NCBI GenBank assembly: GCA_016191685.1
Contig: JACPVT010000144.1
Span: 1-37,026, forward strand
Reading direction: 5' to 3'
Source: Rhodospirillales bacterium
Lineage (GTDB): Bacteria > Pseudomonadota > Alphaproteobacteria > Reyranellales > Reyranellaceae
Length of the DNA: 37,026 nt
A program made the translations under genes and the position numbers. Below are positions 15,257-23,445 of this stretch, piece after piece. Each line of letters opens with the position of its first letter. The stretch's first letter is position 1. The notes beneath the pieces are model-generated. The model was not told the origin of the DNA. It searched no databases and saw only the letters and a list, made by a program, of their open reading frames with translations.

Positions 15257-16126
15257 ATGTCCTTTCTCGACCATATCAAGCGCTGCAACAACGCAGACCT
15301 CACCCAGTTCGAACCGTGGTACGTCGGACACGAACGCGCGGGCTTCATCCATCGCGACTTCGCGCCCGTGCTTGCGAGCCGGCCCCAGCTGTTCAGCCAT
15401 CGCGACAAGGCCTGGCATCTCGATGCCGCACTCGACACGCCCGACAGGAGAAGCGCCGCGATGCGCGCCTTCCTGCTCGAGTTGCGCGAGCAGGGTCGCT
15501 TCAAGGGCCTGTGGCGCGAGGAGGCCTATCCCATCACCTGGGAGTTCACGCGGCCGGCCCTGCTCGAGATGGAGCGCGCCGCGGTGCCGTGGTTCGGTGT
15601 GCGTGCCTTCGGCCCGCACATGACGGGCTACGTGCGGTGCAAGGATGGGCTGCACATCTGGGTGCCGCGGCGGTCCTATGCCAAGCCGACGTTCCCGGGG
15701 CAGCTCGACAATACGGTGGCCGGCGGTCAGCCCGCCGGCATCGGCCTGCACGACAACCTGATCAAGGAATGCGGCGAGGAGGCCTCGATCCCGCCCGAGC
15801 TCGCGCGGCAGGCCAGGGCCGTCGGGTTCGTCACCTACTGGAACCAGTCGGGTGCACAACTGAAACCCGACATCATGACCTGCTTCGACCTCGAACTGCC
15901 CGACGGCTTCACGCCCAAGGCCAACGACGGCGAGGTGCATTCGTTCGAACTGTGGCCGGCACGACGCGTGTTCGAGACCGTGCGCGACACGACCGAGTTC
16001 AAATACAACTGCAATCTGGTGCTGATCGACTTCTTCGTCCGCCACGGCATGCTGTCGGCCGACGATCCGCAGTTCGTGCCGATCCTGGAGGGGTTGCGGT
16101 CTCGTCGCCCGAAATCCACGACATGA
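15257..16126 (+). CDS. DUF4743-Nudix hydrolase (TPK-associated type)
   Basis: The protein has 289 residues. The N-terminal ~110 residues are the DUF4743 domain (MSFLDHIKRCNNADL...FGVRAFGPHMTGYV), followed by a Nudix domain whose box reads GGQPAGIGLHDNLIKECGEEASI. The box has K for the canonical R and S for the final G, as I recall for the Nudix half of fungal thiamin pyrophosphokinase Tnr3. Those enzymes remove damaged thiamin pyrophosphate forms such as oxo- and oxythiamin pyrophosphate. DNTVAGGQPAG and EHSFELWP-like segments fit this group. The ATG at 15257 is the only start consistent with the domain beginning; the longer track start runs antisense to the thioesterase. Substrate is inferred from family. 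Confidence 0.85.
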   Translation: MSFLDHIKRCNNADLTQFEPWYVGHERAGFIHRDFAPVLASRPQLFSHRDKAWHLDAALDTPDRRSAAMRAFLLELREQGRFKGLWREEAYPITWEFTRPALLEMERAAVPWFGVRAFGPHMTGYVRCKDGLHIWVPRRSYAKPTFPGQLDNTVAGGQPAGIGLHDNLIKECGEEASIPPELARQARAVGFVTYWNQSGAQLKPDIMTCFDLELPDGFTPKANDGEVHSFELWPARRVFETVRDTTEFKYNCNLVLIDFFVRHGMLSADDPQFVPILEGLRSRRPKSTT

Positions 16127-16256
16127 TGTATATTTTAGTCGCCATGACACCATATGTGGTATAGATTATGGTCACTGGAATGAAATCGAGAAGGTCTTAC
16201 GTAATATCGTAGGGAGGCGTCGGTTCTGGCTGGTTACGCGTCGGGGTGGGGCCCTC

Positions 16257-16631
16257 ATGTGTATACGTGTCGCGATCGCTGCATTTTTCGTTCTCCTGAT
16301 CGGCGCCGTCGCCGGCGCCCGGGCCATCGCTCAGGATGGCCATCATGGCCAAGGCCATGCCGAAAACCACGACTGGTATGAAAGGCTGAAGCAGCCCGGC
16401 TCGAATGCATCGTGCTGCAACGGGCCCAAGGACGGCGTCGAGGGCGATTGCCGCCCGACCCGCGCCTACCAGAAGGATGACGGCATGTGGTACGCGCTGC
16501 TGAACGGCCGCTGGGTGCCGGTGCCGCCCCGGGTCGTGCTGAAGCAGCTCGCGCCCGACGGCAACAGCCACATCTGCGCCAACAAGGGCGGCGTCATCTA
16601 CTGCTTCCTCGGCGGTTCGCCCAAGTCGTAG
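16257..16631 (+). CDS. Small exported cysteine-rich protein, function unknown
   Basis: The protein has 124 residues. An N-terminal signal peptide (VAIAAFFVLLIGAVAGARAIA) probably ends near residue 25, before QDGHHGQGHAENHDWY, a His-rich mature start. Cysteines at 53, 54, 65, 107 and 116 suggest disulfides or metal binding in the periplasm. The pattern LKQPGSNASCCN...DCRPTRAY...WVPVPP...SPDG/APDGNSHIC recurs, as I recall, in unnamed alphaproteobacterial exported proteins. It is not in an evident operon: a 130-bp AT-richer gap lies before it and a 125-bp gap with a tandem repeat after it. I do not assign a function. Copper or other metal handling is possible from the His/Cys content but unproven. 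Confidence 0.8.
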   Translation: MCIRVAIAAFFVLLIGAVAGARAIAQDGHHGQGHAENHDWYERLKQPGSNASCCNGPKDGVEGDCRPTRAYQKDDGMWYALLNGRWVPVPPRVVLKQLAPDGNSHICANKGGVIYCFLGGSPKS

Positions 16632-16674
16632 TCGACCCGGGGCGAGCGCCGCTTCGGTTCTTCCTGCCGGTAAC

Positions 16675-16702
16675 TTGCTGCCAGTATTTTGCTGCCAGTA
16701 TT
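16675..16702 (+). repeat. 14-bp perfect tandem duplication
   Basis: TTGCTGCCAGTATT occurs twice in immediate succession and is followed by a third partial unit TTGCC. It lies in the gap between the exported cysteine-rich protein and the TPR gene, about 55 bp before the GTG start of the latter. Replication slippage is the likely origin; tandem binding sites are possible. Confidence 0.8.
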
Positions 16703-16756
16703 TTGCCCAACGTCGTATGGCATGCGAAGCTCGCGTGACGAGAACGGGGGCAATGC

Positions 16757-18166
16757 GTGGCGCGCGACGGTCAAGGGCTGGAACTGAGCAACGCCGGTGC
16801 GGAGGCGGTCCAGGCGCTCGATTTCGTCCGTGAGGAATGGCTGGCCTTCGGCAATCGCCTGGCCGAGTTCACCGCCGCCGCCGACAAGGAAGAGAAGTGC
16901 CTGCTGCTGCCGCTGATCGCGGCCAACCTCGTGCTCTCCATGAATTCGACCGAGGGCTTCGAGGCCGCCCGCCGCTACGTGGCGCGGGCCAAGGCGATGT
17001 CTTCAGGCGGCAACGCCCGCGAACTTGCCTGGCTCGCCGCCTCCGAAGCCTGGATCGCAGGCGAGACGCCTGCAGCGCAGAAGATCCTCGAGGATCTGGT
17101 CGCCCAATGGCCGCGCGATCTCCTCGCCGCCAAGCTGGGCCAGCTCCATGCTTTCGGCCGGGGCGACGGCGAGGGCATCCTGCGCATCGGCGAGCGCATC
17201 GTGGAGGCCAACGCCGACAATCACTACGTCTGGGCGATGCATGCTTTCGGCCTGGAAGAGTGCAACCGCCTCGACGAGGCGGAGGCCGCGGCACGCAAGG
17301 CGATCGCCATGGACCGCCGCGATCCCTGGGCGCATCACGCCGTCGCCCATTGCCTGGAAGCGCGCGGCAGGATGCAGGAGGGCGTGGCCTTCCTCGAAGA
17401 GATGTCCGACACCTGGGAACGCTGCAACTCATTCATGTACACCCACCTGTGGTGGCATCTCGCGCTGTTCCTGATCGACCTCGACCGCACCGACGAGGCG
17501 CTCCAGCTTTATGACCAGCGCGTGTGGGGCGTGTGGAAGGAGTTCTCCGAGGACCAGATCAACGCGGTCTCGCTGCTGACGCGCCTCGAACTGCGCGGCG
17601 TCGACGTCGGCCAGCGCTGGGCTGATGTCGCGACCTATCTGAAGCCGCGGCTGCACGAGCACTTCTCGCCCTTCCTCGACCTGCAATATCTCTACGGCCT
17701 CGCCCGCGTGGGCGAAGCAAGCGCCGTCACCGAAATGCTGGCGAGCCTGGAAGACCGCGCCGAGCGCGCCAGGCCGTTCGAGCGCGAGGCCTGGGCCGAC
17801 TGCACCGTGCCGGCCGCGCACGGCCTCGCCGCCCACGCCAAGGGAGACTTCGCCGAGGCCGCGCGGCTCTTGGGCCAGGCGATGCCGCACCTGCAATCGA
17901 TCGGCGGCAGCATCGCCCAGCGCGGCCTGTTCGGCGCCATCCATCTCGATGCGCTGGTGCGGGCGGACTGGAACGACGCGGCCATGGCGATCCTGCAGGC
18001 CGATGAGCGCGAGCGGCCGGCGGTGGCCGCGACCAAGCGCGCGCTGGCCGGCCTTTATCGCAAGGTCGGCCGCACCGAGCAGGCACAGGCCGCCGAGTAC
18101 CAGGCCGAACAACTCGCGCGCCAGTACCGCGCCGCCCGGGGATCGAGCACCGGAAGAGCCGCATGA
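16757..18166 (+). CDS. TTC38-like tetratricopeptide repeat protein
   Basis: The protein has 469 residues with no signal peptide or membrane helix, so it is probably cytoplasmic. TPR-like helical pairs run through most of the chain. The segment HYVWAMHAFGLEECNRLDEA, then DPWAHHAVAHCLEARGR and THLWWHLALFLID, matches the TTC38 subfamily found in bacteria and animals, whose molecular role is not established. The start is a GTG with GGGGG 6 bases ahead. The stop overlaps the ATG of the first amidase by 4 bases (ATGA), so translation is coupled. The TPR protein may act with the amidases, for example as a scaffold, but that is inference from gene order. Confidence 0.85.
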   Translation: MARDGQGLELSNAGAEAVQALDFVREEWLAFGNRLAEFTAAADKEEKCLLLPLIAANLVLSMNSTEGFEAARRYVARAKAMSSGGNARELAWLAASEAWIAGETPAAQKILEDLVAQWPRDLLAAKLGQLHAFGRGDGEGILRIGERIVEANADNHYVWAMHAFGLEECNRLDEAEAAARKAIAMDRRDPWAHHAVAHCLEARGRMQEGVAFLEEMSDTWERCNSFMYTHLWWHLALFLIDLDRTDEALQLYDQRVWGVWKEFSEDQINAVSLLTRLELRGVDVGQRWADVATYLKPRLHEHFSPFLDLQYLYGLARVGEASAVTEMLASLEDRAERARPFEREAWADCTVPAAHGLAAHAKGDFAEAARLLGQAMPHLQSIGGSIAQRGLFGAIHLDALVRADWNDAAMAILQADERERPAVAATKRALAGLYRKVGRTEQAQAAEYQAEQLARQYRAARGSSTGRAA

Positions 18167-19572
18167 CCCAGGATCTGACCCAAGTGAGCGCGGCCGGACT
18201 GGCGAAGCTCTATCGCAGGGGCAAGGCCTCGCCGGTCGAGACCATGAAAGCAGTGCTGGCGCGGGTCGAGAAGGTGGGCCCGCAGATCAACGCCTTCTGC
18301 CGCATCGACGCCGAGGCCTCGCTCGCCGCCGCGCGCGACTCGGAGAAGCGGTGGAAGAAGGGCAAGCCGCTGTCGCCGCTCGACGGCGTGCCGGTCTCGA
18401 TCAAGGAGCTGGTGCGGGTGAAGGGCTGGGCCCACAGCATGGGCAGCAAGCTCACCAACAAGGCGCCGGCCGAGGCCGACGCGCCGGCGGTGGCACGGTT
18501 GCGCGAAGCGGGCGCCATCGTCTTCGCCCAGAGCACCAGTTCGGAGTATGGCCACAAGGGCGTGACCGATTCGCCGCTGCACGGCATTACGCGCAATCCG
18601 TGGAACACCGACCACACGCCCGGCGGCTCCTCGGGCGGCGCCGGTGCCGCGGTGGCCGCGGGCCTGGGGCCGATCGCCATCGGCACCGACGGCGGCGGCT
18701 CGGTGCGTATCCCGGGAAGCTTCAACGGCCTCGTCGGCCTGAAGGCCACGTTCGGCCGCGTGCCCGCCTGGCCGCCCTCGATGACCGGCGATCTCGCCAA
18801 CACCGGCCCGATGGCGCGCACTGCGCTCGACTGCGCGTTGATGATGAACGTCATCGCCCGCCCCGACGCCCGCGACGCCTACGGCCTGCCGGCCGACGAC
18901 ACCGACTACGCCAGGAAGCTGGACGGCAAGCTGAAGAAACTGAAGGTGGGCTTCGTGCTGCGCTTCGGCGAGCATCCGCTCGACATCGAAGTCGCTGCCA
19001 TGGTGACCAAGGCGGCCAGGCAATTCGAGGCGCTGGGCTGCAAGGTCGAGGAGGCACCCGCCCCCTTCCCCTATCCCGAGGCCGGCCGCGCCTTCGTGAT
19101 CCACTGGCTAACGGCCCTGCAACGGCTGCTGCAGCTCTATCCCGAGGAGCGTCACCACGAGTTCGATCCCAACCTGCTGGCCGGCGCCAAGGCGGGGCTG
19201 CGCTATTCGCTGCAGGATGTGGTGAATGCGCAGGTGACGCGGCGCGAGCTCGCCATCGCCTGGAACCTGTTCTTCGCCAAATACGACCTGCTGCTGACGC
19301 CGACCGTGGCGGTGAAACCCTTCGCGGCGGGCGTGAACTTGCCCGACGGGCCCGACGGAAAGCCCAACATGCAATGGTCGCCCTACACGCCGCAGTTCAA
19401 CCTCACCCGCCATCCCGCCGCGACCGTGCCCTGCGGCCTCAGCAGCGAAGGCCTGCCGGTCGGGCTGCAGATCGTCTCGGGCCACTACCAGGACGCGCTC
19501 GTGCTGCGTGCCGCGGCACGCTATGCCGAAGCCCATCCGCTGAAATTCCCCACCCTTCCGGAGACCAAGTGA
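18163..19572 (+). CDS. Amidase signature family hydrolase (first of a tandem pair)
   Basis: The protein has 469 residues. The Ser-cisSer-Lys triad of amidase signature enzymes is complete: K81 (PVSIKELV), S156 (TPGGSSGGAG) and S180 (GTDGGGSVRIPGS), with the expected 24-residue spacing between the serines. The family hydrolyses C-N bonds of amides, including fatty, aryl and amino-acid amides. The start overlaps the TPR gene by 4 bp, and the stop overlaps the next amidase start by 1 bp (TGATG). It is clearly paralogous to that neighbour (shared KASPVE, SEKRWKKG, LDGVP). The missing GatB and GatC partners and the triad context argue against it being GatA. Substrate unknown. Confidence 0.92.
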   Translation: MTQDLTQVSAAGLAKLYRRGKASPVETMKAVLARVEKVGPQINAFCRIDAEASLAAARDSEKRWKKGKPLSPLDGVPVSIKELVRVKGWAHSMGSKLTNKAPAEADAPAVARLREAGAIVFAQSTSSEYGHKGVTDSPLHGITRNPWNTDHTPGGSSGGAGAAVAAGLGPIAIGTDGGGSVRIPGSFNGLVGLKATFGRVPAWPPSMTGDLANTGPMARTALDCALMMNVIARPDARDAYGLPADDTDYARKLDGKLKKLKVGFVLRFGEHPLDIEVAAMVTKAARQFEALGCKVEEAPAPFPYPEAGRAFVIHWLTALQRLLQLYPEERHHEFDPNLLAGAKAGLRYSLQDVVNAQVTRRELAIAWNLFFAKYDLLLTPTVAVKPFAAGVNLPDGPDGKPNMQWSPYTPQFNLTRHPAATVPCGLSSEGLPVGLQIVSGHYQDALVLRAAARYAEAHPLKFPTLPETK

Positions 19573-20993
19573 TGACCGCCGATCTTGCGATGATGCCGGC
19601 CCATGAGTTGGTGAAACTCTACAAATCGCGCAAGGCCTCGCCGGTCGAGGCAACCAAAGCGGCGCTCGCCCGCATCGATGCCTTCAACGGCCAGCTCAAC
19701 GCCTTCCAGCATCTCGATCCCGACATGGCGCTGCGCGCCGCGCGGTCGTCGGAGAAGCGCTGGAAGAAGGGCGGCAAGCGGCAGAGCGATCTCGACGGCG
19801 TGCCGATCACCATCAAGGACATGGTGCTGACCAAGGGCATGCCGACGCGCATGGGCAGCCTTGCCACCGATCCCGACGGGCCGTGGACCGTCGACTCGCC
19901 GGTGGCGCAGCGCCTGCGCGAAGCCGGTACGGTGCTGCTCGGCAAGACGACCTCGCCGGAATACGGCTGGAAGGGCGTGACCGACTCGGGCCTCTACGGC
20001 GCCACACACAATCCCTGGAAGATCGGCCGCACGCCGGGCGGCTCGTCGGGCGGCGGGGTCGCGGCCGAAGCGGTCGGCATGGGCAGCCTCGCGGTCGGCA
20101 CCGACGGCGCGGGCTCGGTGCGCATCCCCTGCTCCTTCACCGGCCTGTTTGGCCTAAAACCCACGCAGGCGCGGGTGCCGCTGTGGCCGCCCTCGGCGCA
20201 AGGCACGCTCTCGCACATCGGGCCGATGACCCGCACCGTGCGCGATGCCGCGATGATGATGAACGTGATGGCGCGCCCGGACAGTCGCGACCTCTACGGC
20301 CGACCCGACGATGCCGAGAATTATCTCAAGGGCTTCGAGAAGGGCGTGAAGGGCCTGCGCATCGCCTATTCACCGACCCTGGGCTTCGTCGAGCGCGACA
20401 AGATCGATCGCGACGTGGCCGTGGCCATCGAGCATGCCGCGAAAGTATTCAAGACGCTGGGCGCTAAGGTGGTCGAGGATTCCCCCGACCTGGCCGGTCT
20501 CGACCCGCGCCGCATCCTGAACGCGCACTGGCAGTCGAACGTGGCCATCCTGGTGAAGAGCTTCAGCCCCGAGAAGCGGGCATTGATGGACCCGGGCTTG
20601 CTGAAAGCCGCCGAGCACGGTGCCAACCTCGGCCAGGAGGCGGTGGTGACGGCCATCCATCAGCGCCAGCAGCTGGGCGTGATCCTGAATCAGTTCATGG
20701 CCAAGTACGATCTGCTGCTGACGCCGACCATGCCGATGACGGCCTTCGCGGTGAACGAGAATGCGGCGTGGGGCGGTGACGGCGTCGATATCGGCTGGAC
20801 ACCCTTCACGCTGCTCTTCAACCTGACGCGTCAGCCCGCCGCCACCATCCCCTGCGGTCTCGACCGCGAGGGCCTGCCGATCGGGCTACAGATCGTCTCA
20901 GGCCACGCCCGCGACGCGCTGGTCCTGCGTGCCGCGGCAGCCTACGAGCGCGTCCGCCCGATCCCGGCCCCGCCGATGGCGCATCAGATCTGA
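19572..20993 (+). CDS. Amidase signature family hydrolase (second of a tandem pair)
   Basis: The protein has 473 residues. The triad is K82 (PITIKDMV), S158 (TPGGSSGGGV) and S182 (GTDGAGSVRIPCS). It arose by duplication with the gene before it, but the loops between the triad and the C-terminus differ (TLSHIGPM versus DLANTGPM; a longer AWGGDGVDIGWTPF segment), so the two probably have different substrates. The track lists a 1014-residue ORF from 17949; its first half is only an open shadow frame of the first amidase, and the family start is the ATG at 19572. Ends 77 bp before an SDR gene on the same strand. Cytoplasmic by lack of a signal. Confidence 0.92.
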   Translation: MTADLAMMPAHELVKLYKSRKASPVEATKAALARIDAFNGQLNAFQHLDPDMALRAARSSEKRWKKGGKRQSDLDGVPITIKDMVLTKGMPTRMGSLATDPDGPWTVDSPVAQRLREAGTVLLGKTTSPEYGWKGVTDSGLYGATHNPWKIGRTPGGSSGGGVAAEAVGMGSLAVGTDGAGSVRIPCSFTGLFGLKPTQARVPLWPPSAQGTLSHIGPMTRTVRDAAMMMNVMARPDSRDLYGRPDDAENYLKGFEKGVKGLRIAYSPTLGFVERDKIDRDVAVAIEHAAKVFKTLGAKVVEDSPDLAGLDPRRILNAHWQSNVAILVKSFSPEKRALMDPGLLKAAEHGANLGQEAVVTAIHQRQQLGVILNQFMAKYDLLLTPTMPMTAFAVNENAAWGGDGVDIGWTPFTLLFNLTRQPAATIPCGLDREGLPIGLQIVSGHARDALVLRAAAAYERVRPIPAPPMAHQI

Positions 20994-21070
20994 GTGGAAT
21001 GAAGCGCGGATAACGGATAGCGGCACCTCCTGGGACCTGCGATCTGGGCCTTCAACAAGAGGGGCCAGAC

Positions 21071-21841
21071 ATGAATACGCTCAACGGCAAGGTGGCTATC
21101 GTGACCGGGGCAAGCTCCGGCATCGGACGTGCGACGGCCAAGCTGTTCGCACACGAGGGCGCCCGGATCGTCGTCGTCGCGCGACGCCGCGCCGAGCTCG
21201 ACGCGCTGGTGGCAGAGATCGAGGCCACAGGCGGCGAAGCCACCGCCGTCGCAGGCGACGTAAAGGATGAGACCACGGCGGCGGCCGCGGTGGACGCCGC
21301 GACCGGCCGGTACGGTGGGCTCGACATCGCCTTCAACAACGCCGGCATCATCGGTGATATGGCGCCGGTCTCCGACGTCTCGTTGGCGGGTTGGCGCGAG
21401 ACGCTCGAAATCAACCTGACGAGCGCCTTTCTCGGCGCCAAGCATCAAGTCCCGGCGTTGATTGCGCGCGGCGGCGGCTCACTGATCTTCACCTCGACCT
21501 TCGTCGGCTACACCGTTGGCATGCCCGGCATGGCGGCCTATGCCGCAAGCAAGGCTGGCGTGATCGGCCTCACCAAGGTCCTTGCCGCCGAACTCGGCGC
21601 CAAGGGCATCCGCGCAAACGCCGTGCTGCCGGGCGGTACGGACACGCCGATGAGCATCACCAATGCCCCCGGCGCCACCGCCGACGTCCTCGCCTTCGTC
21701 GAGGGATTACACGCGCTGAAGCGCATGGCACGGCCCGAGGAGATCGCGCAATCGGTGCTGCATCTCGCTTCCGACGCATCGAGCTTCGTCACGGGCGCGG
21801 CTTTCCTGGTCGACGGTGGCGTCTCGATCTGCCGGACCTGA
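21071..21841 (+). CDS. Short-chain dehydrogenase/reductase (classical SDR)
   Basis: The protein has 256 residues. The cofactor motif TGASSGIG (12-19), NNAG (89-92), N115, catalytic S142 and Y157-x-x-x-K161 (YAASKAG) are all present, so this is an active-looking NAD(P)-dependent oxidoreductase. RRR after the second strand suggests NADP preference (inference). It has its own ribosome site (AGAGGGG), 77 bp after the second amidase, so it may or may not share that transcript. It is followed by a hairpin that ends the plus-strand unit. The substrate cannot be told; alcohols, hydroxy acids and ketones are all possible. Confidence 0.9.
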   Translation: MNTLNGKVAIVTGASSGIGRATAKLFAHEGARIVVVARRRAELDALVAEIEATGGEATAVAGDVKDETTAAAAVDAATGRYGGLDIAFNNAGIIGDMAPVSDVSLAGWRETLEINLTSAFLGAKHQVPALIARGGGSLIFTSTFVGYTVGMPGMAAYAASKAGVIGLTKVLAAELGAKGIRANAVLPGGTDTPMSITNAPGATADVLAFVEGLHALKRMARPEEIAQSVLHLASDASSFVTGAAFLVDGGVSICRT

Positions 21842-21922
21842 AAGGGTGGCGTTCCTACCATGCGACTGATGCCCGTCCATCGACGTCGACGGTGTTCGTT
21901 CCCGGACGATGCGCGCCGGGAA

Positions 21923-21952
21923 GGATCGCCGACCCGTGTGGGCCGGCGATCC
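21923..21952. terminator. Strong hairpin between convergent SDR and YfdX genes
   Basis: GGATCGCCG and CGGCGATCC form a perfect 9-bp stem with a 12-base loop; an outer GGGAA/TTCCC can extend it. It sits about 80 bp past the SDR stop and 21 bp past the YfdX-family stop. There is no long T run, so its efficiency as an intrinsic terminator is uncertain. Confidence 0.55.
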
Positions 21953-21972
21953 CGTTTCCCTGATCGAAGCGG

Positions 21973-22671
21973 TTACTGCGTCTTGGGCGCACCGGCCTTC
22001 TGCGGCACGGCAATGGCGGCGACGGAGTCGTAGCGGACGCCGTCTTCGGCCTTCTTCATGGCGGCATTGGCTTCATAGTACTTGCCTTCGTCCATGAGCT
22101 TGGCGGCCATATCGACGTCGGCGATCGTCCGATCCAGCGGCGCCAGCGCCATGGCGAACATCACGTTGACGTCGGCCAGCTTCAGTTTCTCGATGGCCTC
22201 CTTGCGCTGACCCTTTTCGAGATGCTTGTTGGCTTCGGCGACCGCCGCGGCCTTGGCCGGGGTGGCCACGAAGTCCTCACCCAGGGTGAGCTGGCCGTCG
22301 ATCGGCAGCCAGGCAACCGCCGGACCCGCCGCGGCAGCCGCGGTGGCGTTCATGCCCTTCGGCGCCTTGAGATCGGCTTCCGCCTTCATGAAGGCGGTCG
22401 AATCGACCTTCGCCTTGGCCAGCGCCGCGCGCGTGTCGGCGACCAGCTTCTTCGCCGCCACCGGGTCGGCCTCGAAGATGGCGATGCGCGCGAGGTGCAG
22501 GGCACGGAAGGCGACGGCGCCATCGGTCGAGAGCTTCATGAAGTCGCGCGCGGCCTCGGCCTTCTGCTGCGTCGTCGGGGCGGGAGCCGCCGGCGTCTGC
22601 TGGGCGGAGACGGCGCCGGCGAGCATGGTGGTTCCCAGCAATGCCGCGACGATACCTCTTGAGACTTTCAT
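21973..22671 (-). CDS. YfdX-family exported protein
   Basis: The protein has 232 residues with a clear signal peptide (MKVSRGIVAALLGTTMLAGAVSA, then QQTP). The mature protein is alanine- and lysine-rich and mostly helical. It has the YfdX pattern: ALHLARIAIFEADPVAAKKLVADTRAAL, then WLPIDGQLTLGEDF, and the closing PLDRTIADVDMAAKLMDEGKYYEANAAMKKAEDGV. YfdX of enterobacteria is acid- and stress-induced with chaperone-like behaviour; the role elsewhere is unknown. AGGAGA is placed well before the ATG. Divergent from the membrane-anchored hypothetical gene, with a candidate operator between. Confidence 0.85.
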   Translation of the reverse strand: MKVSRGIVAALLGTTMLAGAVSAQQTPAAPAPTTQQKAEAARDFMKLSTDGAVAFRALHLARIAIFEADPVAAKKLVADTRAALAKAKVDSTAFMKAEADLKAPKGMNATAAAAAGPAVAWLPIDGQLTLGEDFVATPAKAAAVAEANKHLEKGQRKEAIEKLKLADVNVMFAMALAPLDRTIADVDMAAKLMDEGKYYEANAAMKKAEDGVRYDSVAAIAVPQKAGAPKTQ

Positions 22672-22779
22672 GGCTATTCTCCTGTGCGAGCAACCGGTCG
22701 TCCCCGCAGGGTCCGCGGGGTTGCGTCGGGCTCATGTCGAAGGGATAGCAGGAGCGCCTTTCCGCCGGCCTTTCGCCGG

Positions 22780-22797
22780 GATTGACGATTTTCAATC
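22780..22797. promoter_or_regulatory. Inverted repeat in the divergent YfdX / hypothetical gap
   Basis: GATTGA-CGATTT-TCAATC has perfect 6-bp arms with a 6-base spacer, a usual form for a dimeric regulator. It is next to a CCGGC/GCCGG hairpin (22765-22779). It lies about 110 bp from the YfdX start and 77 bp from the start of the other gene. The regulator is unknown. Confidence 0.4.
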
Positions 22798-22873
22798 AAG
22801 CGTCAGGCTCCGAGACCAATCGAGGAGATGCGATGCCGCAAAGCCTGCCCCTGTCCGGCACTGCCGAACCGCA

Positions 22874-23443
22874 ATGAAACTCAGCCGCCAGACGCTCACC
22901 TACATTGCCTGGGCCGCGGCACAGGTCGGCGTGCTGGCTGCGGTCGCCTGGTTCGCCGATCGGCAGATGAAGCTCGGATACACCGACTCCGCCGGCTGGC
23001 GGCCGTTCACCTGGCCGTTCTCCGCCGAGGACGCGCCGCCCGGCAAGGCCTACAGCGGCGACGAACACGACATCTATGTGTGGCTGAAGCTCGGCCACCT
23101 GAAGCCCGGCCAAAAGGGCGATTGCCCGGAAGGCATCGCGACCGACGAGGCGCTGGAGCGCGCGGTCGACGTCCGCCTCCTCGATCCGCGGTTCGTGCCG
23201 GTCGGCCCCGGCGAACGCGTCCGCGTCACCGACGTCTTCGGCCGCACGCGCGTCTACGTGCACAAGCGTCACAACGGGGCGCTGCGCTACGCCGAAGCGG
23301 TGGCGATCCCCTACAACTGCGATCTCGTCACCGCCATCATCGACGGCGACGCCCGCGATCCGGCCAAGCGCAAGCTGGCCCGCGAGTTCCTCGAATCCAA
23401 CACCGTGCAGGTGGGCGTGATCAAGGCACTCGAAGAGCGATAG
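22874..23443 (+). CDS. Membrane-anchored protein of unknown function
   Basis: The protein has 189 residues from the ATG at 22874; the longer track frame upstream is antisense to the YfdX gene. One N-terminal membrane helix (TLTYIAWAAAQVGVLAAVAWFA, ~9-29) is followed by a soluble domain of about 155 residues, probably periplasmic. It contains two cysteines (KGDCPEGI; YNCDLVT) that could pair, and a conserved-looking stretch RVRVTDVFGRTRVYVHKRHNGALRYAEAVAIPYNCD. I do not recognise a named family. It ends 2 bp from the convergent MFS gene. It has normal codon use for the region, so it is likely a real gene. Confidence 0.75.
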   Translation: MKLSRQTLTYIAWAAAQVGVLAAVAWFADRQMKLGYTDSAGWRPFTWPFSAEDAPPGKAYSGDEHDIYVWLKLGHLKPGQKGDCPEGIATDEALERAVDVRLLDPRFVPVGPGERVRVTDVFGRTRVYVHKRHNGALRYAEAVAIPYNCDLVTAIIDGDARDPAKRKLAREFLESNTVQVGVIKALEER

Positions 23444-23445
23444 AG

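Noticed and set aside
16675-16707. Tandem repeat considered as a CRISPR remnant
   Set aside because: Units are directly adjacent with no spacers, and no cas genes are present.
17949-20993. 1014-residue ORF suggesting an amidase fusion protein
   Set aside because: The first ~540 residues are an arginine-rich shadow frame of the TPR and first amidase genes; the real second amidase starts at 19572 with its own family N-terminus.
18163-20993. GatA subunit of the Glu-tRNA amidotransferase
   Set aside because: Two tandem copies without gatB or gatC, beside a TPR gene, fit stand-alone amidases better.
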